A DNA stretch of 64,000 bases from Anaerolineae bacterium (GCA_019637555.1 JAHBVK010000018.1:1-64000); one strand, 5' to 3'. Shown: positions 46,992-56,219, counted from the first letter of the stretch. The notes: a model not told the origin generated them from the letters alone. Numbers and translations: made by a program.

Positions 46992-47870
46992 TTAGCTTAC
47001 GCTCGTCACCCGGTGCAAGATACTCCTAAAGGCAGCCGCCCATTCGTTAGGCCTATCCACAAAGGCGATGTGATGCCCGGGCAAGGTTTCTAGCATACAA
47101 CCTAACTTCTGCGCTAGGATCGGCGCTGTCTGGGCGTAAAATCGCTGCTTCTCCAACGATCGAGCACCCGCTGCCATGATCACCTTGACTCCGTTTCGCT
47201 TGATCGCCTCAATATCAGGCAAATAAGTGGTGATCGGCAGCAGCTCTAGCTGAATCAGTACATCACTTGTATGTTCTCGCATCTGGCGGCGTTCTTGATT
47301 ATTCGCGGCTGGACTCTCAAAGTTCCTCGCGGCTTGTGCAAACTGGCGTAAAGGTAGTCCAACTCCTAACGCGAACCGCAGTGAAGCAAACGCGGAACCT
47401 AAGCGCCATGAGGTGCTGTAAACACCGGCAAAAAATCGCTGCCATTTTCTAGCGTCAGGATGGATCCGTGCTACAGGCGGCTCATGAACGATAACCGCTT
47501 TGATCGCTTGAGGCTGCGTCTTTGCCATATCCAAGGCGATCACCGCGCCGCTGCTGTTGCCGAACACAATCGCGGAGTCCTCACCAGCAGCACGCAGCAC
47601 AGCAACCGCATCACGACTTTGCTGGCTGATCTCGAAATTCTGTGGTTCATTGCCGCTGCTGCGGGCATTGGCGCGTCGATCATAGCTGATCACTTTATAT
47701 TCATCAGCAAGAATATCGGCAATCAGCGAGTACCAGCGAGCATCGCCACCACCGCCAGCGATCAGCAATAGCGGCTGCCCTTGCCCGCGCACTTCGTAGT
47801 AAAGCTCATCGCCTTCTGTTACCACACGCTGTGCTTGTACATTGCTTTGTTTACTGAGTGTCATATTCAT
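46992..47870 (-). CDS. Alpha/beta hydrolase paired with a TetR regulator
   Basis: 292 aa from ATG 47870, one base after the TetR stop, with GGAG upstream. Typical fold: LLLIAGGGGDARWY oxyanion region, YDRRANARSSG, nucleophile elbow GNSSGAVIA with Ser, and the final His in LPGHHIAFVDRP. The GNSSGA elbow and YDRRG-like segment are shared with esterases and lactonases that follow TetR genes. Co-transcribed with and probably repressed by that TetR. Confidence 0.85.
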   Translation of the reverse strand: MNMTLSKQSNVQAQRVVTEGDELYYEVRGQGQPLLLIAGGGGDARWYSLIADILADEYKVISYDRRANARSSGNEPQNFEISQQSRDAVAVLRAAGEDSAIVFGNSSGAVIALDMAKTQPQAIKAVIVHEPPVARIHPDARKWQRFFAGVYSTSWRLGSAFASLRFALGVGLPLRQFAQAARNFESPAANNQERRQMREHTSDVLIQLELLPITTYLPDIEAIKRNGVKVIMAAGARSLEKQRFYAQTAPILAQKLGCMLETLPGHHIAFVDRPNEWAAAFRSILHRVTSVS

Positions 47871-47871
47871 C

Positions 47872-48603
47872 TCAGTTCTCCAATTCTTGTTGCAATTGTG
47901 TTTCAGCAGCAATTACAGCTTGGTTTAGATAGCTCATAAAGGTCAGATGGATGCGCTGCAATTCTTGTGCCGAAGTGCCGCGATTTGCACCCAAAGTGCG
48001 CTGCACGGAGTCAGCAATCAGATCGGACATCTCCTCCGCGGGAGGTGTAAACTCATCTGGCATCATCGGTTCAACGAAGTAAAAGCCCATCACGACAGCG
48101 CTCAACATATACACTTGCTGGTTCACGCTCAGATCGGTACGCACCAAGCCATACTCGCGCAGGAATTCGAGGTACATCTTGAATCCTGTTATCCTTGCAG
48201 CGAACGCTGGATTACTGTGTTCACCACGGGCGAACTTGCCTAGCACTGTCGAATCGCGCAGCAAAAATGCTTTGAGCAGCGGGTGTTTGATCAAGGCGCG
48301 GGTGTAGTGCTTGTAGATGCCGTACAGCGTAGCGCCTGCTGGATCGTCACTGATGCCCTGCCTCAAATCCTTCGCCAGTTCTAGCTGTTCACGCTTAATA
48401 AGCATTTTGAATAGGTCTTCTCGCGTTTTCCAATGCAAATAGATCGTCCCTTTGCCAACGCCCGCCTGCTTGGCAATATCTTCAATGTTGGTTTTGTCAT
48501 AGCCCCAACGCAGGATCAACAGAGTGGCAGCGTCTAAAATCCGATGTGCGCGCGCTGTTCGTTGGAGAGTCACTTCCTGCTGTTGATCTTGTTGACGCAC
48601 CAC
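47872..48603 (-). CDS. TetR/AcrR-family transcriptional regulator
   Basis: 243 aa. The DNA-binding helix-turn-helix is at about 38-58 (TNIEDIAKQAGVGKGTIYLHWKTREDLF); the rest is the variable ligand-binding helical domain. An operator with three TTGGTCA half-sites lies directly before the gene, so it most likely represses itself and the downstream hydrolase until a small hydrophobic ligand binds. Confidence 0.93.
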   Translation of the reverse strand: MVRQQDQQQEVTLQRTARAHRILDAATLLILRWGYDKTNIEDIAKQAGVGKGTIYLHWKTREDLFKMLIKREQLELAKDLRQGISDDPAGATLYGIYKHYTRALIKHPLLKAFLLRDSTVLGKFARGEHSNPAFAARITGFKMYLEFLREYGLVRTDLSVNQQVYMLSAVVMGFYFVEPMMPDEFTPPAEEMSDLIADSVQRTLGANRGTSAQELQRIHLTFMSYLNQAVIAAETQLQQELEN

Positions 48604-48628
48604 GATTTCCTCTACTAATTTATTGCAA

Positions 48629-48668
48629 TGACCAATTTACAAATTTGGTCATCAGAATATTGGTCATA
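48629..48668 (-). promoter_or_regulatory. TetR operator with three half-sites
   Basis: ATGACCAA (48629-48636) and TTGGTCAT (48646-48653) form an inverted repeat around 9 bases; a third TTGGTCAT follows at 48661-48668. They sit 26-65 bases upstream of the regulator start, over its likely promoter, as expected for autoregulation. Confidence 0.65.
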
Positions 48669-48810
48669 ATCATAGTGCGAATCTGGCACGAAGTCAAATA
48701 TTTCAAGAATTACGAGGACGCCATGGAGTGCAGCAGAGATTGGCAAGCGAGGAATTCGCTAGCCTGCTGAATCATACAATCTATTGTAGAAGGGGTGGAT
48801 CGCTAATGTG

Positions 48811-49560
48811 CTAGTGCTTCAGTATCTTGCTCATGAACAGCTTCATGCGATCTGTTTTTGGATGCTCGAACATCTCGGCAGGTGTATCCATCTCCACGAT
48901 CTCGCCGCGATCCATAAACACCACCCGATTGGCAGCGGCGCGAGCGAAGCCCATCTCGTGAGAGACCACCACCATCGTCATACCTTCACGCGCCAGATCG
49001 AGCATCACATCTAGCACTTCCTTGATCATTTCCGGATCGAGTGCGCTGGTTGGTTCGTCAAAGAGCATGATCTTAGGAGTCATCGCCAGTGCGCGGGCAA
49101 TGGCTACGCGCTGCTGTTGCCCACCGGAAAGCTGACCGGGATACGACGTGGCTTTATCGGGAATGCCAACCTTGCTGAGCAGATCGCGGGCGACCTGTTC
49201 GCACTCTTTGCGGGCACGCTTACGGACTACCCGCTGCGCCAGCATAATGTTGTCCAGCGCGGTGCGATCCGGAAATAGATTGAAACTTTGAAAGACCATG
49301 CCGACTTCGGCACGAACCTTATTGATGTTACGGGCGTTATCCAGCGGCGTGCCATCGACCACGATTTGACCGCTATCAAAGGCTTCCAAGCGGTTGATGC
49401 AACGCAGCAGCGTCGATTTGCCCGATCCGCTAGGACCGATGATCACTACGACTTCGCCCTTTCGTACGCTTAGATCGATGCCTTTGAGCGCGTGAACTGT
49501 CCCCTGTGCAGTGCGGAAATACTTATGCACATCGCGTACTTGAATAATTGGTTCTTCCAT
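48811..49560 (-). CDS. Polar amino-acid ABC transporter ATP-binding protein
   Basis: 249 aa from ATG 49560 (a GTG at 49569 is possible). Walker [11 protein letters not shown]-loop VFQSFNLFP, signature LSGGQQQR, Walker [14 protein letters not shown] and the H-loop VVSHEM. Closest in pattern to GlnQ/HisP, ATPases of glutamine, histidine and general L-amino-acid uptake. It follows the permease gene by 24 bases. No binding protein gene is next to it. Confidence 0.94.
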   Translation of the reverse strand: MEEPIIQVRDVHKYFRTAQGTVHALKGIDLSVRKGEVVVIIGPSGSGKSTLLRCINRLEAFDSGQIVVDGTPLDNARNINKVRAEVGMVFQSFNLFPDRTALDNIMLAQRVVRKRARKECEQVARDLLSKVGIPDKATSYPGQLSGGQQQRVAIARALAMTPKIMLFDEPTSALDPEMIKEVLDVMLDLAREGMTMVVVSHEMGFARAAANRVVFMDRGEIVEMDTPAEMFEHPKTDRMKLFMSKILKH

Positions 49561-49584
49561 CAGGATCACTCATCACTTGTTTGG

Positions 49585-51159
49585 TTAACGATAGATTTGC
49601 GTGCGTCGCTCCGCCGTGCGGACGAGGAACGAGAGGAACAATGTCATCACCAGATAGAGTGCACCAATGGTGATATAGGACGGGAACACCTGATAGGTCG
49701 CAGAGGCGAATAGACGCGCTTTCTGCGTTAGTTCCGGCACTGCGATCACTGCGATCAGGGACGTATCCTTGAGGATAGCGATGAACTCGTTGCCTAATGG
49801 CGGCAGCACCACGCGGAAGGCTTGCGGCAGCACGACATAGCGCATCGCTTGCACGTAAGTCATGCCCAAACTGCGTGCCGCTTCCATCTGTCCTCTGCCA
49901 ATGCTCTGAATGCCTGCACGGAACAATTCTGCCAGAAATGCACCATAACCAAACGCCAAGCCGAGGATCGCGCGTTGGAGCGCATCGAGGTTGCTGTTCG
50001 CGCCGAAGTAGAAGACCACGACGATCAATACGACGGTAAGTAATGCCGCCAGCATGACAGGGCGCACAGCTTCGCTGAGCGGAGCGCGCTGCTGTAAGCC
50101 GCGAACGACAATAATCAACGCCAATAGTGCGCCTAGTATCCCGACAATCAGTGCCACGCGCGGCGCGTAGTTCGGGAACTCATCGCGGAACCACGGTGCA
50201 AAGGCAAAGTTGACGAACAGCAGGATAACCAACAACGGCACGCCGCGGATCACTTCCACGTAAACCGTTGCCAGATTGGTCAGGATCGGGTTATTGGAGA
50301 TGCGCATCAAGCCGAAGGTCAGCCCGATCACTACCGCCAGCGCGAACGCCCCGAAAGTAACGCCGAGCGTGAGAAAGGGTCCTTCATTACAGCCAGCTAG
50401 ATTGTTGAGCGCACATTGTTCAGGCGTGTAGTCCAATTGGCGGATGATCTTCTCTCGCGGGATCACGGTGACTTGCGGCGGCACAGTCTGCACTGTGATC
50501 GAGTCAACCGTTGCCTCTAGCAGCAGCACATTTTCAAAGGTATTGCCTTGTTTGCCGGGGGCTAGGGTGAGATGTACGATGCAGTTGCCTTCAGGATCAG
50601 CGCTGCATTTTTCGGGTTCGCGGACTTCGCTAGTAGTGGAAATTTTGAGGATGTTGAGAGTATCGCCTGCGTCACTGACGATCTGATATCTGCCCAAATC
50701 TTCGAGGATCAAGTGTCCGGTCACACTCACACGCTCGACGCTAACTGGCTGTCCGACAGGACATTCTCCGTTGGAGGCTTGCTCCGCACAGGTTAGCTTG
50801 CCGATGTCCGACTTGAGGATCGTGGTGCGTTCCTCGCGGGTCAATTCCAGCGTGACTGTTGCGTCGTCCTGCGCGATGAGAGTCCCTCGCACGGTTTGCT
50901 CTCTACCATCGTCGCTTTGCACCAAATAACCTACGCGCGCATAGCGATTAGTGCTGACCTGTGGATTATCGGTGACGAACAGTAGTACACGGCGATAGAG
51001 GTTGCTGGTGGCGAAGGAATAGAACAGTACCACCAAGCCCGCCGCGATGATCAGAGTCCACCACGGGAATCTGGCGGCGCGGACCGCCAATGCGTCAACC
51101 CATTCAGGCGTTGTACGTGGCGAACGGTAAGGGCGCGATTCTCGATCTCGGTTATCCAT
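49585..51159 (-). CDS. Amino-acid ABC transporter permease with large N-terminal outer domain
   Basis: 524 aa from ATG 51159 (TTG 51168 also possible); GlnP/HisM permeases are normally 220-250 aa. A first transmembrane helix (about 29-52) is followed by a ~200-residue beta-rich domain predicted outside (about 55-255, with four Cys), then the usual five to seven helices with the EAA loop EAARSLGMTYVQAMRYVVLPQAFRVVLPPLGNEF. The outer domain has no family I recognise; it might replace or dock the missing solute-binding protein. Partner ATPase is immediately downstream. Confidence 0.88.
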   Translation of the reverse strand: MDNRDRESRPYRSPRTTPEWVDALAVRAARFPWWTLIIAAGLVVLFYSFATSNLYRRVLLFVTDNPQVSTNRYARVGYLVQSDDGREQTVRGTLIAQDDATVTLELTREERTTILKSDIGKLTCAEQASNGECPVGQPVSVERVSVTGHLILEDLGRYQIVSDAGDTLNILKISTTSEVREPEKCSADPEGNCIVHLTLAPGKQGNTFENVLLLEATVDSITVQTVPPQVTVIPREKIIRQLDYTPEQCALNNLAGCNEGPFLTLGVTFGAFALAVVIGLTFGLMRISNNPILTNLATVYVEVIRGVPLLVILLFVNFAFAPWFRDEFPNYAPRVALIVGILGALLALIIVVRGLQQRAPLSEAVRPVMLAALLTVVLIVVVFYFGANSNLDALQRAILGLAFGYGAFLAELFRAGIQSIGRGQMEAARSLGMTYVQAMRYVVLPQAFRVVLPPLGNEFIAILKDTSLIAVIAVPELTQKARLFASATYQVFPSYITIGALYLVMTLFLSFLVRTAERRTQIYR

Positions 51160-51251
51160 ATGTTTCAACGATGCTAGCTGAGATTGACCGTCTCAATGTT
51201 GTTCAATATTGGCATCAATAACACGAATCAACAACATCTGATTTTGATTGG

Positions 51252-52178
51252 TTACGTGTTTGCAACTTCCTGCGCCTGATCGAGCGCCCACGCCAACCGC
51301 CGATCCCGTTCTGCGGCATCGTAGCCTTGCAAGACGCCGATGTGTTCGAGCGCGAATGAGGCAGATACTGCGCCATAGCAGCCCGCCGCCTTGAGATCGT
51401 GGCTGCGCGCCCAACCAACCAGAAAACCGCCGCTATAAGTGTTGCCTGCACCCGTCTGGTCGACAATTTGCGGCACAGGCACTGCGGGGATGTGATAGCG
51501 CACCTGCCGCGATGCCACCAGCGATCCTTTTTCTCCCATCCGCAGAGAGACGATGGTCGCGCCATCGTTGAGCATTGCGTCGATCAGCGCGTGGGGATCG
51601 TTGATGCCATACAGCAAACTGGATTCCAGTAAGTTGGGGGAAACGATCTGCGTATGTGGCAGCGTGGCGACGAAATCCGCGCGATTATCCGCGGTCATAT
51701 ATGCCTGTTCTGGCTCCCACATGATGATGGTATCAGCGGAAAAGCGCTGCCTCCAGCTCGCCACATCTGAGCCATTGCGCAGTATCGAGACGGCTTTGGC
51801 ATGGTGATAAGTGGTGGGCATCTGTTCTGGCAGCGGCTCATCCATAAACGGAGCACTCACTTCCACACGAAATATTTCCGTGCGTTTGCCATCCCACTCG
51901 AACAACTGCCACGCCCGAATTTGCGGGTAAGGTACCTCAAGCACGCCCTGCATGTCGAAGTCGTGGTTCATCCGCGCCAGCAGTGCCGCAGGCATCTGCA
52001 AGCCTATGGTAGCAACCAAGCCGGGTTTCTCATCCCAGACCATGATTCCAGCGCAGGTATGCACGCCGCCACCGCCCAGAATTTCCATACTGGTGTGACC
52101 ATCAGGGTATACGATGTCGTCGATAAAGATGCCGCCAACGCTCACGTAGTTGGGCGCTGCTTGTGGAGTGCTTGTCAT
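51252..52178 (-). CDS. PfkB-family (ribokinase fold) protein lacking the catalytic Asp
   Basis: 308 aa. Ribokinase fold with an early GGIFIDDIVYPDG and GGGGVHTCAG, and the late PfkB signature D-Q-T-GAGN (243-246). Active PfkB kinases have GAGD, with Asp as catalytic base; here it is Asn246 (codon AAC). The same GAGN is known in MAK32-like proteins. The nucleotide-binding region otherwise looks intact, so it may bind ligand without phosphorylating, or use another base. It overlaps the upstream secreted-protein gene by four bases. Confidence 0.75.
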   Translation of the reverse strand: MTSTPQAAPNYVSVGGIFIDDIVYPDGHTSMEILGGGGVHTCAGIMVWDEKPGLVATIGLQMPAALLARMNHDFDMQGVLEVPYPQIRAWQLFEWDGKRTEIFRVEVSAPFMDEPLPEQMPTTYHHAKAVSILRNGSDVASWRQRFSADTIIMWEPEQAYMTADNRADFVATLPHTQIVSPNLLESSLLYGINDPHALIDAMLNDGATIVSLRMGEKGSLVASRQVRYHIPAVPVPQIVDQTGAGNTYSGGFLVGWARSHDLKAAGCYGAVSASFALEHIGVLQGYDAAERDRRLAWALDQAQEVANT

Positions 52179-52768
52179 GCCAGTGGCTTCCTAATTTGAA
52201 TAAATACAACAGTTAGCTTGCTGATCGTGCTCTCGCCATTGAGTACCGATAGCGACATGCGCCGCAGCACACCTAGCTTACCCTGCCACGCGATCTCATT
52301 ATTGATGCTCAGGGTCGCTTTGCCGTCTGCTGCTACTTCGATCTGCACTTCGTTCTCCTGACCGTTCGGGCGGATGTGTACGAACCACGTAGTATCCGCT
52401 GAAACAGGCGAGAGGCGGAAAAACCCATCGGCAAAAATGGTCAGATGAATCTGCTCACTGGAACAATCAGTGGCGGTATTGAGCGGGCAAAAGACCAACC
52501 CCCAACCAGCCTGTCTATCGCTATCGCCACTGAAGCCTGCCCGCGCGATCACGGTATACGGCGGCACTAGCAAATCGTTGATCCCGGCATCAACCGCGTA
52601 TTCAGTGATTTCGGCAGGTCGCAGGAGGATCGGCTGCTGCGCTATCAGGCTGGCGTCGTAAGATCGATAGTTAGCTGACGCAGGGAGAACCGCCAGAGTC
52701 ACAGCGGCGATCAATCCGCTGACCAGCAGTAACCAGAAAACACGTCGCATCCTTGTCGCTGTTACCAT
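52175..52768 (-). CDS. Hypothetical secreted or membrane-anchored beta-rich protein
   Basis: 197 aa with an N-terminal signal anchor (RRVFWLLLVSGLIAAVTLAVLP, about 8-29) ending near ASA, so possibly cleaved. The rest is predicted beta sandwich, reminiscent of concanavalin-like or DUF1080 domains (GWGLVFCP, HIRPNGQENEVQIEV, ATLSINNEIAW), with one Cys pair. Start at 52768 keeps the open frame; ATG 52750 lies next to the signal and is as likely. Its 3' end overlaps the PfkB-like gene by an ATGA. Confidence 0.55.
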   Translation of the reverse strand: MVTATRMRRVFWLLLVSGLIAAVTLAVLPASANYRSYDASLIAQQPILLRPAEITEYAVDAGINDLLVPPYTVIARAGFSGDSDRQAGWGLVFCPLNTATDCSSEQIHLTIFADGFFRLSPVSADTTWFVHIRPNGQENEVQIEVAADGKATLSINNEIAWQGKLGVLRRMSLSVLNGESTISKLTVVFIQIRKPLA

Positions 52769-52770
52769 AC

Positions 52771-52797
52771 AAAAATCCCGGCATGATCATACCGGGA
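52771..52797 (-). terminator. Intrinsic terminator of the helix-hairpin-helix gene
   Basis: A near-perfect palindrome CCCGGCATGATCATACCGGG (52777-52796) followed on the minus strand by ATTTTTG. It ends the transcript of the gene at 52845-53519, directly before the next start. Confidence 0.85.
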
Positions 52798-52844
52798 CTT
52801 GTTTCCTACTTTACCTATTACGCGATCTACTATTGGCAGCTGAC

Positions 52845-53519
52845 CTACTTGTTGCGCCCGCCGCGTAGATCCCGTATCAAGACATTAAGTTCCTCAACTT
52901 TGCCCTCCGCGGCTAGTTTTGCCTGTTGGGGCCAACTCTCCGCATGTCCGACCATCCGCACGCCTGCATCGCGCACGATCTTTTCCAGCGTTGCGGGCGA
53001 TTGCTCGGCAAGTTGTGCAAAGGTGGTGATTCCCGCGGCGTTCAGCGCCCCCGCGATCTTCGGCCCGATACCTTCCAGCATGGTCAGATCGTTTGGTTTG
53101 CCCTCAGTGACGATAGTAGATTCCGCTGTGACCGATTGTGTCACCACCACTGGTTTGTGTTCGGCAGCGGCAACCATCTCGCCATAGTGCGCAGCATCTG
53201 CTTGAACATGAACTTCTGGTTCGGCATGTGCGGGCGCATGATGTGCATGATCGTGACCGGTGTACATCGGTGTTGACCAGTCATCGAAGTTACGCCATGG
53301 ACGGTTGACAGCCAGCCAGTAACCGATGCCAATGATCATCAGAAGAATGCCCAGCAGAATCAGGGAAGTGAACAACCCGCCGATCTGGTCGTAATTGCTC
53401 ACTGCTGCAGACAGCAGCCAAACGGTAATGATCAGCAGCAAACCACCACCAATTGTGGCAGTAGCCCAGAATTCTTCTGGTCTGTGCAGTGGACGAGGGC
53501 GATATTGAGGTGTTGCCAC
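52845..53519 (-). CDS. Membrane protein with His-rich segment and helix-hairpin-helix domain
   Basis: 224 aa from GTG 53519 (GGGAG nine bases upstream; TTG 53558 is an alternative). Two transmembrane helices (about 18-42 and 48-70), then a cytoplasmic or outer stretch rich in His (HDHAHHAPAHAE), and a C-terminal domain (about 148-224) with LEGIGPKIAGALNAAGITTFAQLAE, the helix-hairpin-helix/DUF4332 type also found in ribosomal-protein-like RpmE-linked proteins. Such domains bind DNA or mediate contacts. Function unknown. The His cluster may bind metal. Confidence 0.6.
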   Translation of the reverse strand: MATPQYRPRPLHRPEEFWATATIGGGLLLIITVWLLSAAVSNYDQIGGLFTSLILLGILLMIIGIGYWLAVNRPWRNFDDWSTPMYTGHDHAHHAPAHAEPEVHVQADAAHYGEMVAAAEHKPVVVTQSVTAESTIVTEGKPNDLTMLEGIGPKIAGALNAAGITTFAQLAEQSPATLEKIVRDAGVRMVGHAESWPQQAKLAAEGKVEELNVLIRDLRGGRNK

Positions 53520-53622
53520 GATTGGAACTCCCTGTCTATTGATTGATGAACGATTCAACTAGCGCCATATGCGGCGGATTATAACCCAGACTCGTTCATC
53601 GGATGCAAGCTTAATACCTCAA

Positions 53623-54810
53623 TCATGGCGCAATCAACTTATTTCGCAGTAGATATACTACGCTGCCATCGGGGAACTCGTAACCGAATCCGTTCACTTC
53701 AAGTGTATCGTTGATCAAGAAGGTGATCCCGTGTGTTTCCGTACCTGTGTAACTGATCGTTGCGCCGCCCAGCGTTGTGATGGTCTTTGCCTTACGCAGA
53801 TCGTCGTAAGTTGTTAGAGCGCCTTTGAGCACATGGTTAAGCAGAAGTGTCCGTAACTGGTCTTTATCTGCGAATAGTGCCGCACGTTGATCTTTCGGCA
53901 GTGCGTTGAACGCTGCATCCGTTGGCAAGAAAATTGTATACGGTCCTTCCTCACCGAGCAGTTGCGTTAGTTCGATCTGTTCGGCGGCGCTGGCAAAGGT
54001 CGTGAACTGGAGGTTGGTGACACCATCGGTCATCTGATAGCTGTTCATGGCGTTGGCGAAAGCTACAACATCCGGCGCGAGGACATAAGCCGCGCTCTTG
54101 GCAAAGATGTAGTCCACGTTTTCTGTGCCGGGATACTTCCCCATCAAGCCGTAAACATATACGGAGTAAGGCTCCCAGTACCCACCCGTCTCCAGCCCGA
54201 TGGCATCGAAGTTGAAAATCACATCACTGAGGTTTTCGCCCGCGACGGCTCTGCCTTTGGTGTAACTGAATGGCGTGAACGCCTGCGCCGAATACTGACC
54301 ATACTCAAGGTTCTTTTCAAGCCATCGCTCGCCTTCAAAAAAGCTGATCGGCGGCGATCCAGCCATATTGTTGATAATGATGCGGAAAAAGTTGTGAGAC
54401 AAATCTACGCCTGCAACAGCTGCCGTCTCATCGATGATGAGAGGATGAATACTGTTATCCGCTTGTTGTCCGATCAGTGCTAGCGTATAGCGATGTCCAG
54501 CTTCAAGCGACAGCTCGCTCGGCGCGGTCACGGCATTGTTGGTGCCTTCGCCTGTGGGTGTGAAGTACAGCTGATGTGCGCCCGCTTCCACGGCGAGGAA
54601 ATGCGTGAAGCTAGCGGTTTTGAGGGATTTGACGATTCTCACGTCATCAACATAGACATCGACGCGTGGACCTCCATTAATCAGATGGATCACGTGTACC
54701 AACGCCTGACGTTCGTTGGCTGATGCTGGAGTGAGGTTCATCTGGCAAACTGCTAAAAGTGCTACGATGCAGGAGATCGCCAGTATGCTGCGGAATTTTG
54801 GGGAGAACAT
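53623..54810 (-). CDS. Secreted DUF4397 and fasciclin-domain protein
   Basis: 395 aa with a signal peptide (about 1-31, cut near ASA). Residues ~35-250 resemble DUF4397 (VHVIHLINGGPRVDVYVDDVRI, AGAHQLYFTPTGEGTN), followed by a FAS1 domain (about 265-393: LQFTTFASAAEQIELTQLLGEEGPYTIFLPTDAAFNALP and LLNHVLKG). FAS1 domains are cell-adhesion modules; the protein is probably surface-exposed or released. AAAGGTGTG lies before the ATG. Confidence 0.85.
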   Translation of the reverse strand: MFSPKFRSILAISCIVALLAVCQMNLTPASANERQALVHVIHLINGGPRVDVYVDDVRIVKSLKTASFTHFLAVEAGAHQLYFTPTGEGTNNAVTAPSELSLEAGHRYTLALIGQQADNSIHPLIIDETAAVAGVDLSHNFFRIIINNMAGSPPISFFEGERWLEKNLEYGQYSAQAFTPFSYTKGRAVAGENLSDVIFNFDAIGLETGGYWEPYSVYVYGLMGKYPGTENVDYIFAKSAAYVLAPDVVAFANAMNSYQMTDGVTNLQFTTFASAAEQIELTQLLGEEGPYTIFLPTDAAFNALPKDQRAALFADKDQLRTLLLNHVLKGALTTYDDLRKAKTITTLGGATISYTGTETHGITFLINDTLEVNGFGYEFPDGSVVYLLRNKLIAP

Positions 54811-54924
54811 ATCGACACACCTTTCTCATCAGCGGGTATATGCCCACTGTACGAGGGAAGGGTGATTAAGTACCAGTTCAGTTATTGCTCAAGTTTTGTT
54901 CAACGGAAGTGGCGAGTGGAAAAC

Positions 54925-55338
54925 CTAGACTAATGCGTCTACGACTTTGTCCCATTGGATATCCGCCGTTATGCCGGACTGCATCTGCTCTAGATACTTT
55001 AGTGCCTCTGTCAATGTTGCCCAGCCAAAATCGTTGCGCTGTGCGCGCTGTAATAATCGATGCGTGACACCGACGAACACTTGCGATCCCATTGACCCAA
55101 AGGCTGTCGTTGGTCCACAGTTGGGATGCGCGATCAACTTGCTCAGCTTACTGATCTGCAAGGTGTCTTTGATATAGCCGCGACGCAGATCGGAGAGAAA
55201 ACAGATCTTGCGATCGGCGTGTTCGATGATTTCCTGTAGTTCCTGAAGGAATTTTTCACCCTGTAAAGCGGTTGGAAAATCGCACCACACGATCAGATAA
55301 AGTTCGGGTTTGAGTTTATGAAATTCGTAGACTGACAT
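54925..55338 (-). CDS. Hypothetical protein, possibly STAS-like
   Basis: 137 aa from ATG 55338 (GGA seven bases upstream; GTG 55362 would add 8). Soluble, alternating strands and helices: YLIVWCDFPTALQGEKFLQELQEIIEHADRKICFLSDLRRG, then a TTAFGSMGSQVFVGVTHRLL segment. The layout is like SpoIIAA/STAS-type domains found in many uncharacterised bacterial proteins, but no catalytic or phospho-site motif is clear. Isolated gene. Confidence 0.5.
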   Translation of the reverse strand: MSVYEFHKLKPELYLIVWCDFPTALQGEKFLQELQEIIEHADRKICFLSDLRRGYIKDTLQISKLSKLIAHPNCGPTTAFGSMGSQVFVGVTHRLLQRAQRNDFGWATLTEALKYLEQMQSGITADIQWDKVVDALV

Positions 55339-55362
55339 TCGCGGTTCCACTGGCGTAATCAC

Positions 55363-55766
55363 GCCGTCTTATTGGGTGATTTGAATTCAAACTTAGGTAT
55401 TTGGAAGTAGTGCATAACAATAATAGGGTTCAATGATGCTGAATCGCTGCACCACAAGGTATTTTTCATGATATTTTCGGATCGTTGTCCCGTGGATCAA
55501 CACGGTTGTGTATAGGGCACTTGCTTAGCCACAATTGGCGTGGCTGAACTGACGTGTGATCTGTTAGTCATTGGTTTTGTTGAGGGATAGGAAGGTAAGT
55601 CAGTAAGCTTCAGCTAGCGTAAGGATGAATTCGGAGTGGGGAAGTAGCAAACGGATAATTGCCGGAGGCACGGTGAATAATCGAATCACCAATATCTCCG
55701 GCAAATCGAGAATGCAGGAGCGTACGCCAGCACTTCCGCGGCAGCAGAAGAGACAACTCCCTTGAA
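55363..55766. other. Intergenic stretch with a structured inverted repeat
   Basis: No gene is supported in these 404 bases; a 71-codon frame on the minus strand (55610-55825) overlaps the PCYCGC gene and has no features. It contains one notable element: TTGCCGGAG (55658-55666) complementary to CTCCGGCAA (55695-55703), enclosing a second inverted pair GGTGA (55671-55675) and TCACC (55685-55689). It could be the 3' structure of the PCYCGC message, although no T-run follows. Confidence 0.5.
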
Positions 55767-56219
55767 CTAGTTAGCTGGCTGTGCGGTTCCCAGGTTAGGA
55801 TCATAGGAACTGTACATAGAAACAATATAAGCTCTGATTTCTTCGGGAGATTTGCCCGCTTCCGTCATTCGTTTGACATCCAGCGCGATGGCTAGGCAGA
55901 TACCACAGTAGGAACCGTGCTCTTCAAAGTCAATGTTCGCATCGGTAGAGGATGGCTTAACGTAACACTCTAAAATGCTTTTGTGACCCCAGCTTGAACA
56001 ACCGCAGTAGCATGGGATTGTTTTCAGCGCCTCTGGGTGTGTCAGTGCAAATTCGTAGGCGGTCTGCACTTCTAGCGATGCCTTCTTGACATAGTCTGGC
56101 AACTCGGCGATCTTTTTCGCCGCTTGTTGCATGGCGTTTGGCGCACCGCAGGCGGAGAGCACTAGTGCGCATACTAACAAAAGCCCGATACAGGGTAAGG
56201 AATGTCGTCGCGGTCTCAT
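55767..56219 (-). CDS. PCYCGC-motif lipoprotein
   Basis: 150 aa from ATG 56219 (GGAG five bases upstream; 56249 is an in-frame alternative). Lipoprotein signal with lipobox LSA-C, then the PCYCGC motif (IPCYCGCSSWGH), followed by C-Y and GSYCGICLAIA cysteines. The family (PF13798) is exported and of unknown function; the Cys/His clusters suggest copper or other metal binding. The upstream region is shared with the divergent rho gene. Confidence 0.85.
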   Translation of the reverse strand: MRPRRHSLPCIGLLLVCALVLSACGAPNAMQQAAKKIAELPDYVKKASLEVQTAYEFALTHPEALKTIPCYCGCSSWGHKSILECYVKPSSTDANIDFEEHGSYCGICLAIALDVKRMTEAGKSPEEIRAYIVSMYSSYDPNLGTAQPAN

